64,000 bases of DNA, taken from assembly GCF_030812675.1 (NCBI RefSeq), contig NZ_JAUSTE010000001.1, positions 372,001-436,000 of the forward strand. The letters run 5' to 3'. Under the pieces are notes generated by a model. It was not told where the DNA came from and made no database searches. It worked only from the letters and a program-made list of their open reading frames with translations. Shown here one piece after another: positions 9,607 through 17,292 of this stretch. Position 1 is the stretch's first letter. The number at the start of each line of letters is the position of its first letter. This DNA comes from Sinomonas atrocyanea. GTDB taxonomy: Bacteria > Actinomycetota > Actinomycetes > Actinomycetales > Micrococcaceae. A program made the position numbers and the translations under genes.

Positions 9607-10319
9607 GCGAGCACCTCCGCGATCTCGGCCGCGGAAATGCGGCGGCCCGTGTAGAACGGGACCTCTTCGCGGACGTGGTTGCGGGCGTCGGTGTAGCGCA
9701 GGTGGCGCATCATGTCGACGAGGTCCACGAGCTCGGGGGCCTCGAGGGCGAGCAGCCACTCCCAGTCGCCGAGCGCGAAGGCGGAGACGGTGTTGGACAG
9801 GACCTGCGGGAAGTCGCGGCCGAGCATGCCGTGGTCGCGGAGCATGCGGGCGCGCTCGTCGGCGGGGAGCAGGTACCACTCGTAGGAGCGGACGAACGGG
9901 TACACGGTCAGCCACGTGCTCGGCTCGACCCCGCGGGAGAACGCGGGGGTGTGCCCCTTGGCGAACTCGGCCTCGCGGTGCACGCCCATCGCGGACCATG
10001 CGATCTCTGTGCCGTCGAAGAGCTCGCTGCGGCGGATGTCGCGGACGCCCTGCTGGAGCGCCTCGGGCTGGGGGCCGTGGAGCCACACCATGATGTCGGC
10101 GTCGGCGCGCATCGCGGACACGTCGTAGGTGCCGCGGACGGTCACGCCGGCGGACGCGAGGCGCGCCACGAGCGACTCGAACTCGGTCACGGCGCTTCCG
10201 GCGGGCGCGGCAGCGCCCGGGACGCGGCGGAACACGGTCCAGAGGGTGAAGAACTGCTGCACTGCAGCGTCACCCTCGCCGGCGGCTTTGGTGACAGATT
10301 CGACGGATGTGTGGCTCAT
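9603..10319 (-). CDS. chdC: Coproheme decarboxylase (chlorite-dismutase family, HemQ/ChdC)
   Basis: This 238-residue protein oxidatively decarboxylates coproheme to haem b, the last step of the coproporphyrin-dependent pathway. The chlorite-dismutase-like ferredoxin fold is recognised by AMGVHREAEFAKGHTPAF, VYPFVRSYEWYLLP (with the catalytic tyrosine probably in VYP), and HLRYTDARNHVREEVPFYTGR. It heads the minus-strand chdC-cpfC-hemC-hemD-hemB operon. A 72-nt gap with a perfect 17-bp palindrome separates it from cgoX upstream. The ATG start has no strong Shine-Dalgarno sequence, only GAGCAC. Confidence 0.95.
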   Translation of the reverse strand: MSHTSVESVTKAAGEGDAAVQQFFTLWTVFRRVPGAAAPAGSAVTEFESLVARLASAGVTVRGTYDVSAMRADADIMVWLHGPQPEALQQGVRDIRRSELFDGTEIAWSAMGVHREAEFAKGHTPAFSRGVEPSTWLTVYPFVRSYEWYLLPADERARMLRDHGMLGRDFPQVLSNTVSAFALGDWEWLLALEAPELVDLVDMMRHLRYTDARNHVREEVPFYTGRRISAAEIAEVLA

Positions 10320-10364
10320 GGTGACCAGTGTGCTCCTTCGGGCGGACCAAATCGAATTCAGATG

Positions 10365-10381
10365 TTCTACAGGGTGTAGAA
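10365..10381. promoter_or_regulatory. Perfect 7-3-7 palindrome upstream of chdC, candidate operator
   Basis: TTCTACA-GGG-TGTAGAA is a perfect inverted repeat in the only sizeable gap inside the minus-strand haem cluster, about 45 bases upstream of the chdC start. A single TTCTACA half-site also occurs in the hemA promoter region (13064-13070). It may be an operator for a haem- or redox-responsive regulator. The binding protein is unknown. It is too short and too poor in U to look like a terminator. Confidence 0.45.
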
Positions 10382-10391
10382 GTGATGAACG

Positions 10392-11930
10392 TCACGCGGA
10401 CGGGCGTTGTTCCGGATCAGGGGATCCCACGGCGGCCGCGATCGCGGTGGCCTGGGCCCGCGCGTCGGGGACGACCGCGGCGAGGCCGTTCCCCGCGGCC
10501 CATCCGCCCACCACCGCGAGCCCGGGCTGGGCGGCGACGAGGCTCCGGATGGCCGCCACCCGGTCCCGGTGGCCGACCGTGGCGAACGGGAGCGCACCCT
10601 CCCACCGCACCACGTCCCAGCCGAGGACGTCGTCCGGGGAGATCGCTACGCCCAGGAGCGCCGATGCGTCCTGCACGGCCGCGGCGAACAGCTCGTCGTC
10701 GGTCTCGGGATCGGCCCCCGCCTCGGCGATCTGCGCCGGCGGGTCCCCGGCGCGGCCGTAGGAGAGGCGCACCACGTGCGTCCCCTCCCCCGCCCGCGCC
10801 GACAGCCAGTCCCACTTGGCGGTCGCGTGGGTCAGGGCCTTGGCTCCGATGCCCGGCACCTGCGGCGCCACGAGCACCCCGGTGCCGCGCGGCCGAGCGT
10901 CGAGCGCCGGGCAGTCGAGGACGAGCGTCACGAGCTTGACCTCGGGCCCGGGCACCGGCTCGTGCCCCGCGAGCGCCGGGACGGCGTCGGAGAGGAGCTC
11001 GACGGCGGCGGGGCCACCGAGCGCGACCACCACGACGTCCGCCTCGTAGAGCTGCTCGGGACGTGCGGGGACGTCCTCCGGGCCCTCGGACGCCGGGGCG
11101 ACAGCGCCCACGCGCCACCGCGGCGCGCCGTCGTCGCCCGCGGAGCGCTCCAGCCGGTCCACGCGCTGGCCGAGGACGAGGCGCACGCCGTCGGCCTCGA
11201 GCCTCTGCACCAGTGCCTGGACCACCCGGTGGAGGCCTCCGCTGACCCCCGCGACCGCGGAGCCGGCCTTCTGCCCGCGCGATGCCCCGCGCTGGGCCGC
11301 GACGGCCGCGGCGAGGGAACCCTTCTCGGCCATGAGTCGGCGGAGGCCCGGGGCGACCATGTCGGCGTCGAGCATCGCCGGATCCGCGGAGTGGACGCCG
11401 CCCACGACGGGGGCCACGAGCCGGTCGAGGACGCGACGGCCCATTCTGGCCCGCACGAGGTCGGCCACGCTCACCTGCCGGGCCTGCCCGCCTACAGGCA
11501 GCCAGCGGTCCAGCGAGGCACGCACGGACCCCGGAAGCCCCAGCGCCCGGCGGACCTCCGGGTCCCAGGGGTTCGCGGGGATGCCGAGGACCCCGGTCTT
11601 GGGCAGTTCGCTCGGACCGTCCGGCAGCAGGACCCATGCGCCGGCAGGGTGCGGCGGCACGATGTCGTCGCCGAGCCCGATCTCCTGGACGAGGGTGCGG
11701 ACCGCATCGGTGCGCGTGGCGAAGGACTCCGCCCCGCTGTCCAGCGTCAGGCCGGCCACCTCGTGCGCCCCGATGCAGCCTCCCCAGCGGCCGCTCGCCT
11801 CGAGCACGGTCACCTCGAGCCCCGCGCGCCGCAGCTCGAGCGCGGCCACGAGGCCGGAGATGCCGCCCCCGGCCACGAGGGCCCGGGCCCAGGGTGTGGT
11901 GCTGCCGCCGGGACCGCCGCTGCCGGACAT
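10392..11930 (-). CDS. cgoX: Coproporphyrinogen III oxidase (HemY/CgoX flavoprotein family)
   Basis: This 512-residue FAD enzyme oxidises coproporphyrinogen III to coproporphyrin III. The ADP-binding motif [21 protein letters not shown] lies near residues 16-36, followed by the family ES-type motif [11 protein letters not shown] near 73 and the C-terminal FAD motif [15 protein letters not shown]. It belongs to the HemY family. The CgoX reaction is inferred from the presence of ChdC and CpfC. The ATG overlaps the hemE stop (TGATG). A much longer frame through hemE is not real. Confidence 0.94.
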   Translation of the reverse strand: MSGSGGPGGSTTPWARALVAGGGISGLVAALELRRAGLEVTVLEASGRWGGCIGAHEVAGLTLDSGAESFATRTDAVRTLVQEIGLGDDIVPPHPAGAWVLLPDGPSELPKTGVLGIPANPWDPEVRRALGLPGSVRASLDRWLPVGGQARQVSVADLVRARMGRRVLDRLVAPVVGGVHSADPAMLDADMVAPGLRRLMAEKGSLAAAVAAQRGASRGQKAGSAVAGVSGGLHRVVQALVQRLEADGVRLVLGQRVDRLERSAGDDGAPRWRVGAVAPASEGPEDVPARPEQLYEADVVVVALGGPAAVELLSDAVPALAGHEPVPGPEVKLVTLVLDCPALDARPRGTGVLVAPQVPGIGAKALTHATAKWDWLSARAGEGTHVVRLSYGRAGDPPAQIAEAGADPETDDELFAAAVQDASALLGVAISPDDVLGWDVVRWEGALPFATVGHRDRVAAIRSLVAAQPGLAVVGGWAAGNGLAAVVPDARAQATAIAAAVGSPDPEQRPSA

Positions 11931-12991
11931 CAGTAGGTGATCGAGTGGACGAGCTCGACCACGCGGGTCAGGACGTCGGGGTCCGTCTCCGGGGGGACGC
12001 CGTGGCCGAGGTTGACCACGTGGCCGGGGGCCGAGGCCCCTCCCTTCACGACCTCGCGCACGTGTGCCTCGAGGGTGTTCCAGGGCGCGGCCAGCAGCGC
12101 GGGGTCGATGTTGCCCTGGAGCACCACGCGGCCGCCGAGCCGGCGGTTGGCCTCGTGCAGCGGCAGCCGGTAGTCGACGCCGACCACGTCGACGCCCACC
12201 TCGTACATCGCGCCCAGCAGCTCGGACGTGCCGGTGCCGAAGTGGACCAGGGGCGCACCGAGGTCGCGCACCTGGTCGAGCGCCTGGGAGGAGTACGGCG
12301 CGACGAAGCGGCGGTAGTCCTCGAGTCCGAGCGAGCCCGCCCAGGAGTCGAACAGCTGCCCCGCCGAGGCGCCGGCCTCGATCTGGGCCCGCAGGAAGCG
12401 TCCGGAAGCGTCCGCGGTCCACGCCATGAGCGCGGCCCACGTTCCCGGATCGCCGTGCATCATGGTGCGGGGCCCGAGGTGGTCCCGCGACGGGCGCCCC
12501 TCGACCATGTAGGCCGCGACGGTGAACGGTGCACCCGCGAAGCCGATGAGCGGCGTGGTCCCGAGCTCGTCCACGGTGAGGCGGACGGCCTCGCGGATCG
12601 GCTCGAGCGCCGCGTCGGTGAGCCGCGGGAGGGCGGCGACGTCCGCCTCGGTGCGGACGGGGTGTGCCAGGACGGGGCCCACACCGGGGACGATGTCCAC
12701 GTCCACGCCGGCGAGCTTGAGCGGGATGACGATGTCCGAGAAGAAGATCCCGGCGTCGACGTCGTGCCGGCGCACGGGCTGGAGCGTGATCTCGGCAGCG
12801 AGCTCGGGCCGCAGGCAGGACTCGAGCATGCCCACGCCCTCGCGGGCCTTGCGGTACTCGGGCAGCGAGCGGCCGGCCTGGCGCATGAACCAGACGGGCT
12901 TCCGGCTCGGCCGGCCCCCGCGGTATGCCGTGATGAGCGGCGACTGCGCCGTCCGTCCGTCCTTGAGCGGGTGGTCTGGGCTGAGTGTCAT
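11930..12991 (-). CDS. hemE: Uroporphyrinogen decarboxylase
   Basis: This 353-residue enzyme decarboxylates uroporphyrinogen III to coproporphyrinogen III. Signatures are [16 protein letters not shown] near residue 32, the catalytic aspartate region FFSDIVIPL, and [16 protein letters not shown] near residue 150. It is the first gene of the hemE-cgoX unit, divergent from hemA across 108 bases. GAGAAT ends 6 nt before the ATG, so the transcript may be leaderless. Confidence 0.97.
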   Translation of the reverse strand: MTLSPDHPLKDGRTAQSPLITAYRGGRPSRKPVWFMRQAGRSLPEYRKAREGVGMLESCLRPELAAEITLQPVRRHDVDAGIFFSDIVIPLKLAGVDVDIVPGVGPVLAHPVRTEADVAALPRLTDAALEPIREAVRLTVDELGTTPLIGFAGAPFTVAAYMVEGRPSRDHLGPRTMMHGDPGTWAALMAWTADASGRFLRAQIEAGASAGQLFDSWAGSLGLEDYRRFVAPYSSQALDQVRDLGAPLVHFGTGTSELLGAMYEVGVDVVGVDYRLPLHEANRRLGGRVVLQGNIDPALLAAPWNTLEAHVREVVKGGASAPGHVVNLGHGVPPETDPDVLTRVVELVHSITY

Positions 12992-13099
12992 GGGCCGATT
13001 CTCTCAAACGCCTCCAAGCCCCTTGGCGACACGCTGTCACAGGAGTGTGCTGCAGGCTACGTTTTCTACATCCGAGCGAAAAGCTATGATGGCAGGGCT
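12992..13099. promoter_or_regulatory. Divergent hemE/hemA promoter region
   Basis: On the plus strand TATGAT (13085-13090) is a 5/6 match to the -10 consensus and ends 9 nt before the hemA GTG. On the minus strand GAGAAT ends 6 nt before the hemE ATG. A TTTTC...GAAAA inverted repeat (13062-13082) with the half-site TTCTACA covers the hemA -35 area. No good -35 hexamer is visible for hemA. Confidence 0.55.
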
Positions 13100-14446
13100 G
13101 TGGTTGTTTTCTCCCTCACGGCGACTCACGCCGACACCGACCTTGAGACCGTTGCCCAATTGAGCACCGGCGCTACCGCCGTGGCCGCAGGCGCTGCCTC
13201 CTCCCCCGCCCTCGAGGGCGCCGTGGTGCTGGCCACCTGCAACCGCTACGAGATCTACGCGGAGGCGGCGAGCCATGACGACGTCGAGGCCGCGCGCTCG
13301 GCGATCATCTCCGAGATCAGCGCGCGCAGCGGCATCGCCGAGGACCGCGTGTCCCGGGCGTTCGCCCTCGCCCAGGGGCGGGACGTGACCCGCCACCTCT
13401 TCTCCGTCAGCTCCGGCCTCGATTCCGCGGTGGTGGGCGAGCGCGAGATCGCCGGCCAGGTCCGCCGGGCCCTCATCTCGGCCCAGGAGCAGGGAACCGC
13501 CAGCCCGGCCCTCGTGCGCCTGTTCCAGAATGCCTCCAAGACGGCCAAGGAGGTCGGCACCCAGACGGCCCTCGGCAGCCGTGGCCTGTCCATCGTCTCC
13601 GTCGCGCTCGACCTCGCCGAGGACCTCGCCGAGGAGCGCGCCTGGGACGGAAAGAAGGCGGTGCTCTTCGGCACCGGCGCCTACGCCGGGGCCACCATGG
13701 CCCTGCTGAAGGAGCGCGGCGTCGCCCAGGTGTCGGTCTACTCCTCGTCGGGCCGCGCCCGCGAGTTCGCGGCGGCCCGCGGCGGCGTCGCCGTGAGCGC
13801 GAGCGGCCTCCCGCAGGCCATTGCGGAGGCGGATGTGCTCATCGGCTGCAGCGGCTCGGACAACCCCATGGAAGCGGTCGAGCTCGCTGCCATCCGCGAC
13901 GACTCGCCGCAGCAGCTCATCGTGATCGACCTCGCGCTCACCCACGACTTCGACCCGGGCGTGGGCACGCTCGACAGCGTGGAGCTGATCACGCTCGAGT
14001 CCGTCCGTCTCGCGGCACCCGAGGAGCAGGCCGAGTCCCTGGCCCAGGCCAGCGCGATCGTCTCCGCTGCAGCCTCGGACTTCGAGGCCGAGCGCCAAGC
14101 CCGGCAGGCCGACGCAGCGATCGTGGCCCTGCGCCGTCACACGATGGCGGTGCTCGACGCCGAGATCGAGAAGGTGCGCGCGCGCCACGGCTGCACGGCG
14201 GCCGCAGAGGAAGTCGAGTTCGCGATGCGCCGCATGGTCAAGCAGCTCCTCCATACCCCGACCGTCCGGGCCAAGCAGCTCGCCGCCGAGGGCCGCGAGA
14301 GCGAGTACCTCGCGGCGCTCGAGGCGCTCTACGGCATCAGCGTGGCCATCCCGGGCATGGTGGCCCCGGCCCAGGGGGCCGGCCGGACTGCGGGTGGCGT
14401 GTCCGCCGACGCCGACTGCCCCGTGGACCACACGCGCGCCGTCTGA
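13100..14446 (+). CDS. hemA: Glutamyl-tRNA reductase
   Basis: This 448-residue NADPH enzyme reduces glutamyl-tRNA to glutamate-1-semialdehyde, the committed step of haem synthesis. The nucleophilic cysteine is in TCNRYEIY near residue 47. The catalytic-domain motif [17 protein letters not shown] is near 113, the NADPH domain contains [10 protein letters not shown], and a C-terminal dimerisation helix region ([13 protein letters not shown]) follows. The GTG start gives an N-terminus [12 protein letters not shown], which fits family members starting MVLFSL. The much longer upstream frame lies antisense to hemE and cgoX and is rejected. No ribosome site precedes the GTG, but a -10 does. Confidence 0.95.
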   Translation: MVVFSLTATHADTDLETVAQLSTGATAVAAGAASSPALEGAVVLATCNRYEIYAEAASHDDVEAARSAIISEISARSGIAEDRVSRAFALAQGRDVTRHLFSVSSGLDSAVVGEREIAGQVRRALISAQEQGTASPALVRLFQNASKTAKEVGTQTALGSRGLSIVSVALDLAEDLAEERAWDGKKAVLFGTGAYAGATMALLKERGVAQVSVYSSSGRAREFAAARGGVAVSASGLPQAIAEADVLIGCSGSDNPMEAVELAAIRDDSPQQLIVIDLALTHDFDPGVGTLDSVELITLESVRLAAPEEQAESLAQASAIVSAAASDFEAERQARQADAAIVALRRHTMAVLDAEIEKVRARHGCTAAAEEVEFAMRRMVKQLLHTPTVRAKQLAAEGRESEYLAALEALYGISVAIPGMVAPAQGAGRTAGGVSADADCPVDHTRAV

Positions 14447-14466
14447 TCCGCCTCCCCCGGGACACC

Positions 14467-14487
14467 GGCCCGCGCCCCCAGCGGGCC
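14467..14487. terminator. Weak hairpin between convergent hemA and moeZ
   Basis: GGCCCGC (14467-14473) pairs with GCGGGCC (14481-14487) around 7 nt. It lies between two convergent stops only about 50 bases apart. It is a short stem, so support is modest. Confidence 0.4.
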
Positions 14488-14498
14488 AGCCCCCTCCC

Positions 14499-15683
14499 TC
14501 AGTAGACCGGCTTCTCCGGCTCGATCTCGCGCACCCAGGCGAGCACTCCGCCGTCGAGATGGCGGACCTGGGAGAATCCCGCGTCGACGGCGGCGGCCAG
14601 AACGCTCGCCGACCGCACCCCGCCCTTGCAGTGGAAGACGACCTCACGGTCCCGCGGCACCTCGCCCCAGGCCTCGCCGGAGAGCAGCCGCCCCTGCGGG
14701 ATGAGCCGGGCGCCGGGAATGGACACGATGGACGCCTCGCCCGGCTCGCGGACGTCGATGAGCTCGAAGTCCCGCAGCCCCGCCTCGCGGGCCGCCAGCA
14801 TCGTCGCCAGCTGCCCCGCGGTCACGGTGCGCTCAGTTCCGGGGTCGGCGGCGGGGGCGACCCCGCAGAAGGCCTCATAGTCCGTCAGCTCGGTGACCGG
14901 TGCGGCGTCAGGATCCTTCGCGACCCGGATCTCGCGCCATGTCGCGGTGAGCGCGTCGTAGAGCTGGACGCGCCCGAGGAGCGTCGTGCCGACCCCGGTG
15001 ATGAGCTTGACGGCCTCGGTGACCATGGAGGCGCCGATCGCGGCGCACAGCATGCCGAACACGCCGCCCTCGCCGCAGGAGGGCACCGAGCCGGCAGGCG
15101 GAGGCTCGGGGAAGACGTCGCGGTAGGTCGGCCCGTACTCGGCCCAGAACACGCTCACCTGTCCGTCGAAGCGGAAGATCGAGCCCCAGACATAGGGCTT
15201 GCCGAGGATCGCGGCGGCGTCGTTCACGAGGTAGCGCGTCGCGAAGTTGTCGGTGCCGTCGAGGATGAGGTCATAATCGGCGAAGACCTCGAGGGCGTTC
15301 GAGGAGTCGAGGTGGACCTCGTGGAGGCGCACGTCCACGTGGGGGTTTAGCTCGAGGATGGCGTCCCGCGCCGACTCGGCCTTCGGACGGCCCACCCCGG
15401 AGACGCCGTGGATGACCTGGCGCTGCAGGTTGGACAGCTCGACGGTGTCGTCGTCGACGATCCCGAGGGTCCCCACACCGGCGGCGGCGAGGTAGAGCAG
15501 CGCGGGCGAGCCCAGGCCCCCGGCCCCCATCACGAGGACCTTGGCGTTCTTGAGGCGCCGCTGCCCGATCTCGCCGATCTCCGGGATGATGACGTGGCGC
15601 GAGTAGCGCTGCACTTCCTCGGGGGTGAGCTCCGCGGCCGGCTCGACGAGCGGTGGAAGGATCGGTGACTGCGAGATGGCCAT
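14499..15683 (-). CDS. moeZ: Sulfur-carrier adenylyltransferase/sulfurtransferase (MoeZ type)
   Basis: This 394-residue two-domain protein has an N-terminal ThiF/MoeB E1-like domain (nucleotide loop VMGAGGLGSPALLYLA near residue 52, DDDTVELSNLQRQ near 77) and a C-terminal rhodanese domain with active cysteine in HCKGGVRSA near residue 352. It adenylates and then thiolates ubiquitin-like sulfur carriers such as ThiS, MoaD or CysO. ThiS is encoded at 20 kb and lacks a dedicated ThiF here, so MoeZ may serve it. TAGATT (15690-15695) ends 6 nt before the ATG, suggesting a leaderless mRNA. Confidence 0.93.
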   Translation of the reverse strand: MAISQSPILPPLVEPAAELTPEEVQRYSRHVIIPEIGEIGQRRLKNAKVLVMGAGGLGSPALLYLAAAGVGTLGIVDDDTVELSNLQRQVIHGVSGVGRPKAESARDAILELNPHVDVRLHEVHLDSSNALEVFADYDLILDGTDNFATRYLVNDAAAILGKPYVWGSIFRFDGQVSVFWAEYGPTYRDVFPEPPPAGSVPSCGEGGVFGMLCAAIGASMVTEAVKLITGVGTTLLGRVQLYDALTATWREIRVAKDPDAAPVTELTDYEAFCGVAPAADPGTERTVTAGQLATMLAAREAGLRDFELIDVREPGEASIVSIPGARLIPQGRLLSGEAWGEVPRDREVVFHCKGGVRSASVLAAAVDAGFSQVRHLDGGVLAWVREIEPEKPVY

Positions 15684-15837
15684 GGCTCCAATCTAGGCCC
15701 GATCCCGGGTGCGCACCCAGCCGCGCCCGGGCGGTGGAACGGCCATGGATTCGGCGCTGGGTGATGACCGCCGGGTAGAGTGGGACTACCGTTTGGGCCA
15801 CGCTCCACAGGCCCGAGCCCCCGGAAAGGCGTCTGAA

Positions 15838-16461
15838 GTGAGTACCGAACCGCGAGCCACGACCCCGCGCTCGCCCCGAATGCCACGCGACGAGCGGCGT
15901 GCCCAGCTCCTGTCAGCCGCCCTCGAGGTCTTCGCGGCCAACGGCTACCACGGAGCCGCCATGGACGAGATCGCCGAGACCGCGCAGGTCAGCAAGCCCG
16001 TCCTGTACCAGCACTTCCCGTCGAAGCGGGACCTGTACATCGCCCTGCTGGACAGCCATCTGGGCACGCTCACCGAGCTCATGCGGGCCGCGCTGGATTC
16101 CACCACCGACAACCGCGAACGCGTCAACGCGGTGATCCGCGCCTACTTCGACTTCATCGCCGCCGACGACCAGGCCCACCGCCTCGTCTTCCAGTCGGAC
16201 CTCGTCAACGACCCGGACGTGGCCTCACGCCTCGAGACGTTCAACCGGGGATTCTCGGAGGCCATCGCCGAGGTCATCGCCTCGGACACCAAGCTCCCGC
16301 TGCTCGAGGCCCAGCTCCTCGGCCGCGGCCTCGCGGGGCTGGCCCAGGTGAGCGCGAGGTACTGGCTCGAGAAGTCGTCCTCCCTCGACATCGACGTGGC
16401 GGCCGACCTCGTGTCGCGGCTCGTGTGGAAGGGGATCTCGCGCTTCCCCAAAGAGGCCTAA
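15838..16461 (+). CDS. TetR/AcrR family transcriptional regulator
   Basis: This 207-residue protein has an N-terminal helix-turn-helix (LLSAALEVFAANGYHGAAMDEIAE, recognition helix around VSKPVLYQHFPSKRDLY) and an all-alpha ligand domain. The GTG at 15838 is chosen because GGAAAG lies 9 nt upstream. An earlier in-frame ATG would add a low-complexity leader. Neighbours moeZ and the DUF3107 gene match, from memory, the M. tuberculosis order Rv3206c (moeZ), Rv3208 (TetR), Rv3208A (TB9.4), so it is a conserved core regulator. The ligand is unknown. Confidence 0.88.
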   Translation: MSTEPRATTPRSPRMPRDERRAQLLSAALEVFAANGYHGAAMDEIAETAQVSKPVLYQHFPSKRDLYIALLDSHLGTLTELMRAALDSTTDNRERVNAVIRAYFDFIAADDQAHRLVFQSDLVNDPDVASRLETFNRGFSEAIAEVIASDTKLPLLEAQLLGRGLAGLAQVSARYWLEKSSSLDIDVAADLVSRLVWKGISRFPKEA

Positions 16462-16472
16462 GGTACTCATAG

Positions 16473-16508
16473 GGAACCGTCGCCGGACCGCTGTGCCGGT
16501 CCGGTTCC
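16473..16508 (+). terminator. Hairpin after the TetR gene
   Basis: CCGGACCG (16483-16490) pairs with CGGTCCGG (16497-16504), and outer GGAAC/GTTCC bases can extend it with a bulge. A short GTTT follows. It probably ends the TetR transcript before the DUF3107 unit. Confidence 0.5.
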
Positions 16509-16538
16509 GTTTCAGCCTTCACCGACACAAGGAGTCAC

Positions 16539-16763
16539 GTGGAAATCAAGATCGGCATCCAGAACATCGGCCGCGAGATCGTCCTCGAGTCGACCAAGGA
16601 CGCGGACGAGGTCGCAAAGCTCGTCGCCGAGGCCCTCGCTGACGGCAAGCAGCTGCGGCTCGAAGACGAGAAGGGCCGCCAGGTGATCGTGCCGTCCGCT
16701 GTGATCGGCTACGTGGAGCTTGGCGCGCAGGAGCCGCGCCGCGTGGGCTTCGGCGCCCTCTGA
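16539..16763 (+). CDS. DUF3107 family protein (TB9.4-like)
   Basis: This 74-residue acidic protein (MEIKIGIQNIGREIVLES, then DADEVAKLVAEAL and VIVPSAVIGYVELG) matches the actinobacterial DUF3107 family, of which M. tuberculosis TB9.4 is a member. It has no known function. GTG start, with AAGGAG six bases upstream. It lies between the TetR gene and a small membrane-protein gene four bases downstream. The order is conserved in actinobacteria, which suggests a housekeeping role. Confidence 0.85.
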   Translation: MEIKIGIQNIGREIVLESTKDADEVAKLVAEALADGKQLRLEDEKGRQVIVPSAVIGYVELGAQEPRRVGFGAL

Positions 16764-16767
16764 CCCC

Positions 16768-17082
16768 GTGGAGACGGTCTGGTCGCTCGTCATCGTGATC
16801 CTCGTGGTGGCTGCCGCGGGCTTCATCGCCTGGGCCGTCGACCGCCACCACGAGGCCTACGGGATCATGCTCCCGGTCGGCGCCGCTGTTGCCGCTGCCT
16901 GCCTGGTGTGGATCATCCTCATCCTCGCGGGGACGGGCTACATCGCGGGCCTGACGTGGATGCCGTGGGTGCTTCCCATGGCGGTCGGGATCGCCGCGGC
17001 GGTCTGCGTGCCGCTGATCCTTGGCCGTCGCCGCACGAGGCGCGACATCGTGACCCTCACGGAGATCCTCCGGCGGGGCTGA
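16768..17082 (+). CDS. Small three-helix membrane protein, function unknown
   Basis: This 104-residue protein has about three hydrophobic segments (roughly residues 4-24, 32-56 and 62-90) and an RRRTRRDIV-type basic C-terminus, probably cytoplasmic. The GTG start lies 4 bases after the DUF3107 stop, so the pair is likely co-transcribed. An earlier GTG inside DUF3107 is possible but would create a 44-base overlap. I do not recognise a family. Confidence 0.7.
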   Translation: METVWSLVIVILVVAAAGFIAWAVDRHHEAYGIMLPVGAAVAAACLVWIILILAGTGYIAGLTWMPWVLPMAVGIAAAVCVPLILGRRRTRRDIVTLTEILRRG

Positions 17083-17094
17083 ACCGGCCGCGCA

Positions 17095-17143
17095 AAGGCG
17101 CGGACGACGGCGGGTGGTCGCCATCCGCCGTCGTCCGCGCCTT
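17095..17143. terminator. Terminator hairpin after the DUF3107 operon
   Basis: Arms 17095-17113 and 17125-17143 pair perfectly (19 bp) around 11 nt, with a pyrimidine tail CTCTCTGTCC. The arms carry the GACGACGGCGG word seen in other terminators of this window. Confidence 0.85.
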
Positions 17144-17241
17144 CTCTCTGTCCCGGGGCCAGCCGATGCTGGGTCCGGGCGGGAGGACAGCCCACGCCGC
17201 GTGCGCAAGGCCATGGACCTGAGGGAGTCAGTCGCCTAGAA

Positions 17242-17257
17242 TAGAACATATCTTCGA
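17242..17257. promoter_or_regulatory. LexA/SOS-box-like palindrome upstream of the DUF222/HNH gene
   Basis: TAGAACATATCTTCGA is an imperfect 16-bp palindrome (12 of 16 positions symmetric). It matches the actinobacterial SOS consensus TCGAAC-N4-GTTCGA at 10 of 12 fixed positions. It lies about 36 bases before the GTG of a 13E12-type gene. In M. tuberculosis several 13E12-family genes are known LexA targets, which supports damage-inducible control here. Confidence 0.65.
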
Positions 17258-17292
17258 ATGAAGGCGGTCGGCCGAGCGGGGGGGGTGGCGCG

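Noticed and set aside
6643-9654. 1003-residue open frame on the plus strand across hemD-hemC-cpfC
   Set aside because: It is antisense to four genes with clear family motifs. High GC keeps stops rare in this frame. No start signal or domain is visible.
10392-13040. Single 882-residue fusion of hemE and cgoX
   Set aside because: The upstream half is hemE in another frame. The true genes overlap as TGATG, and both have family-typical lengths.
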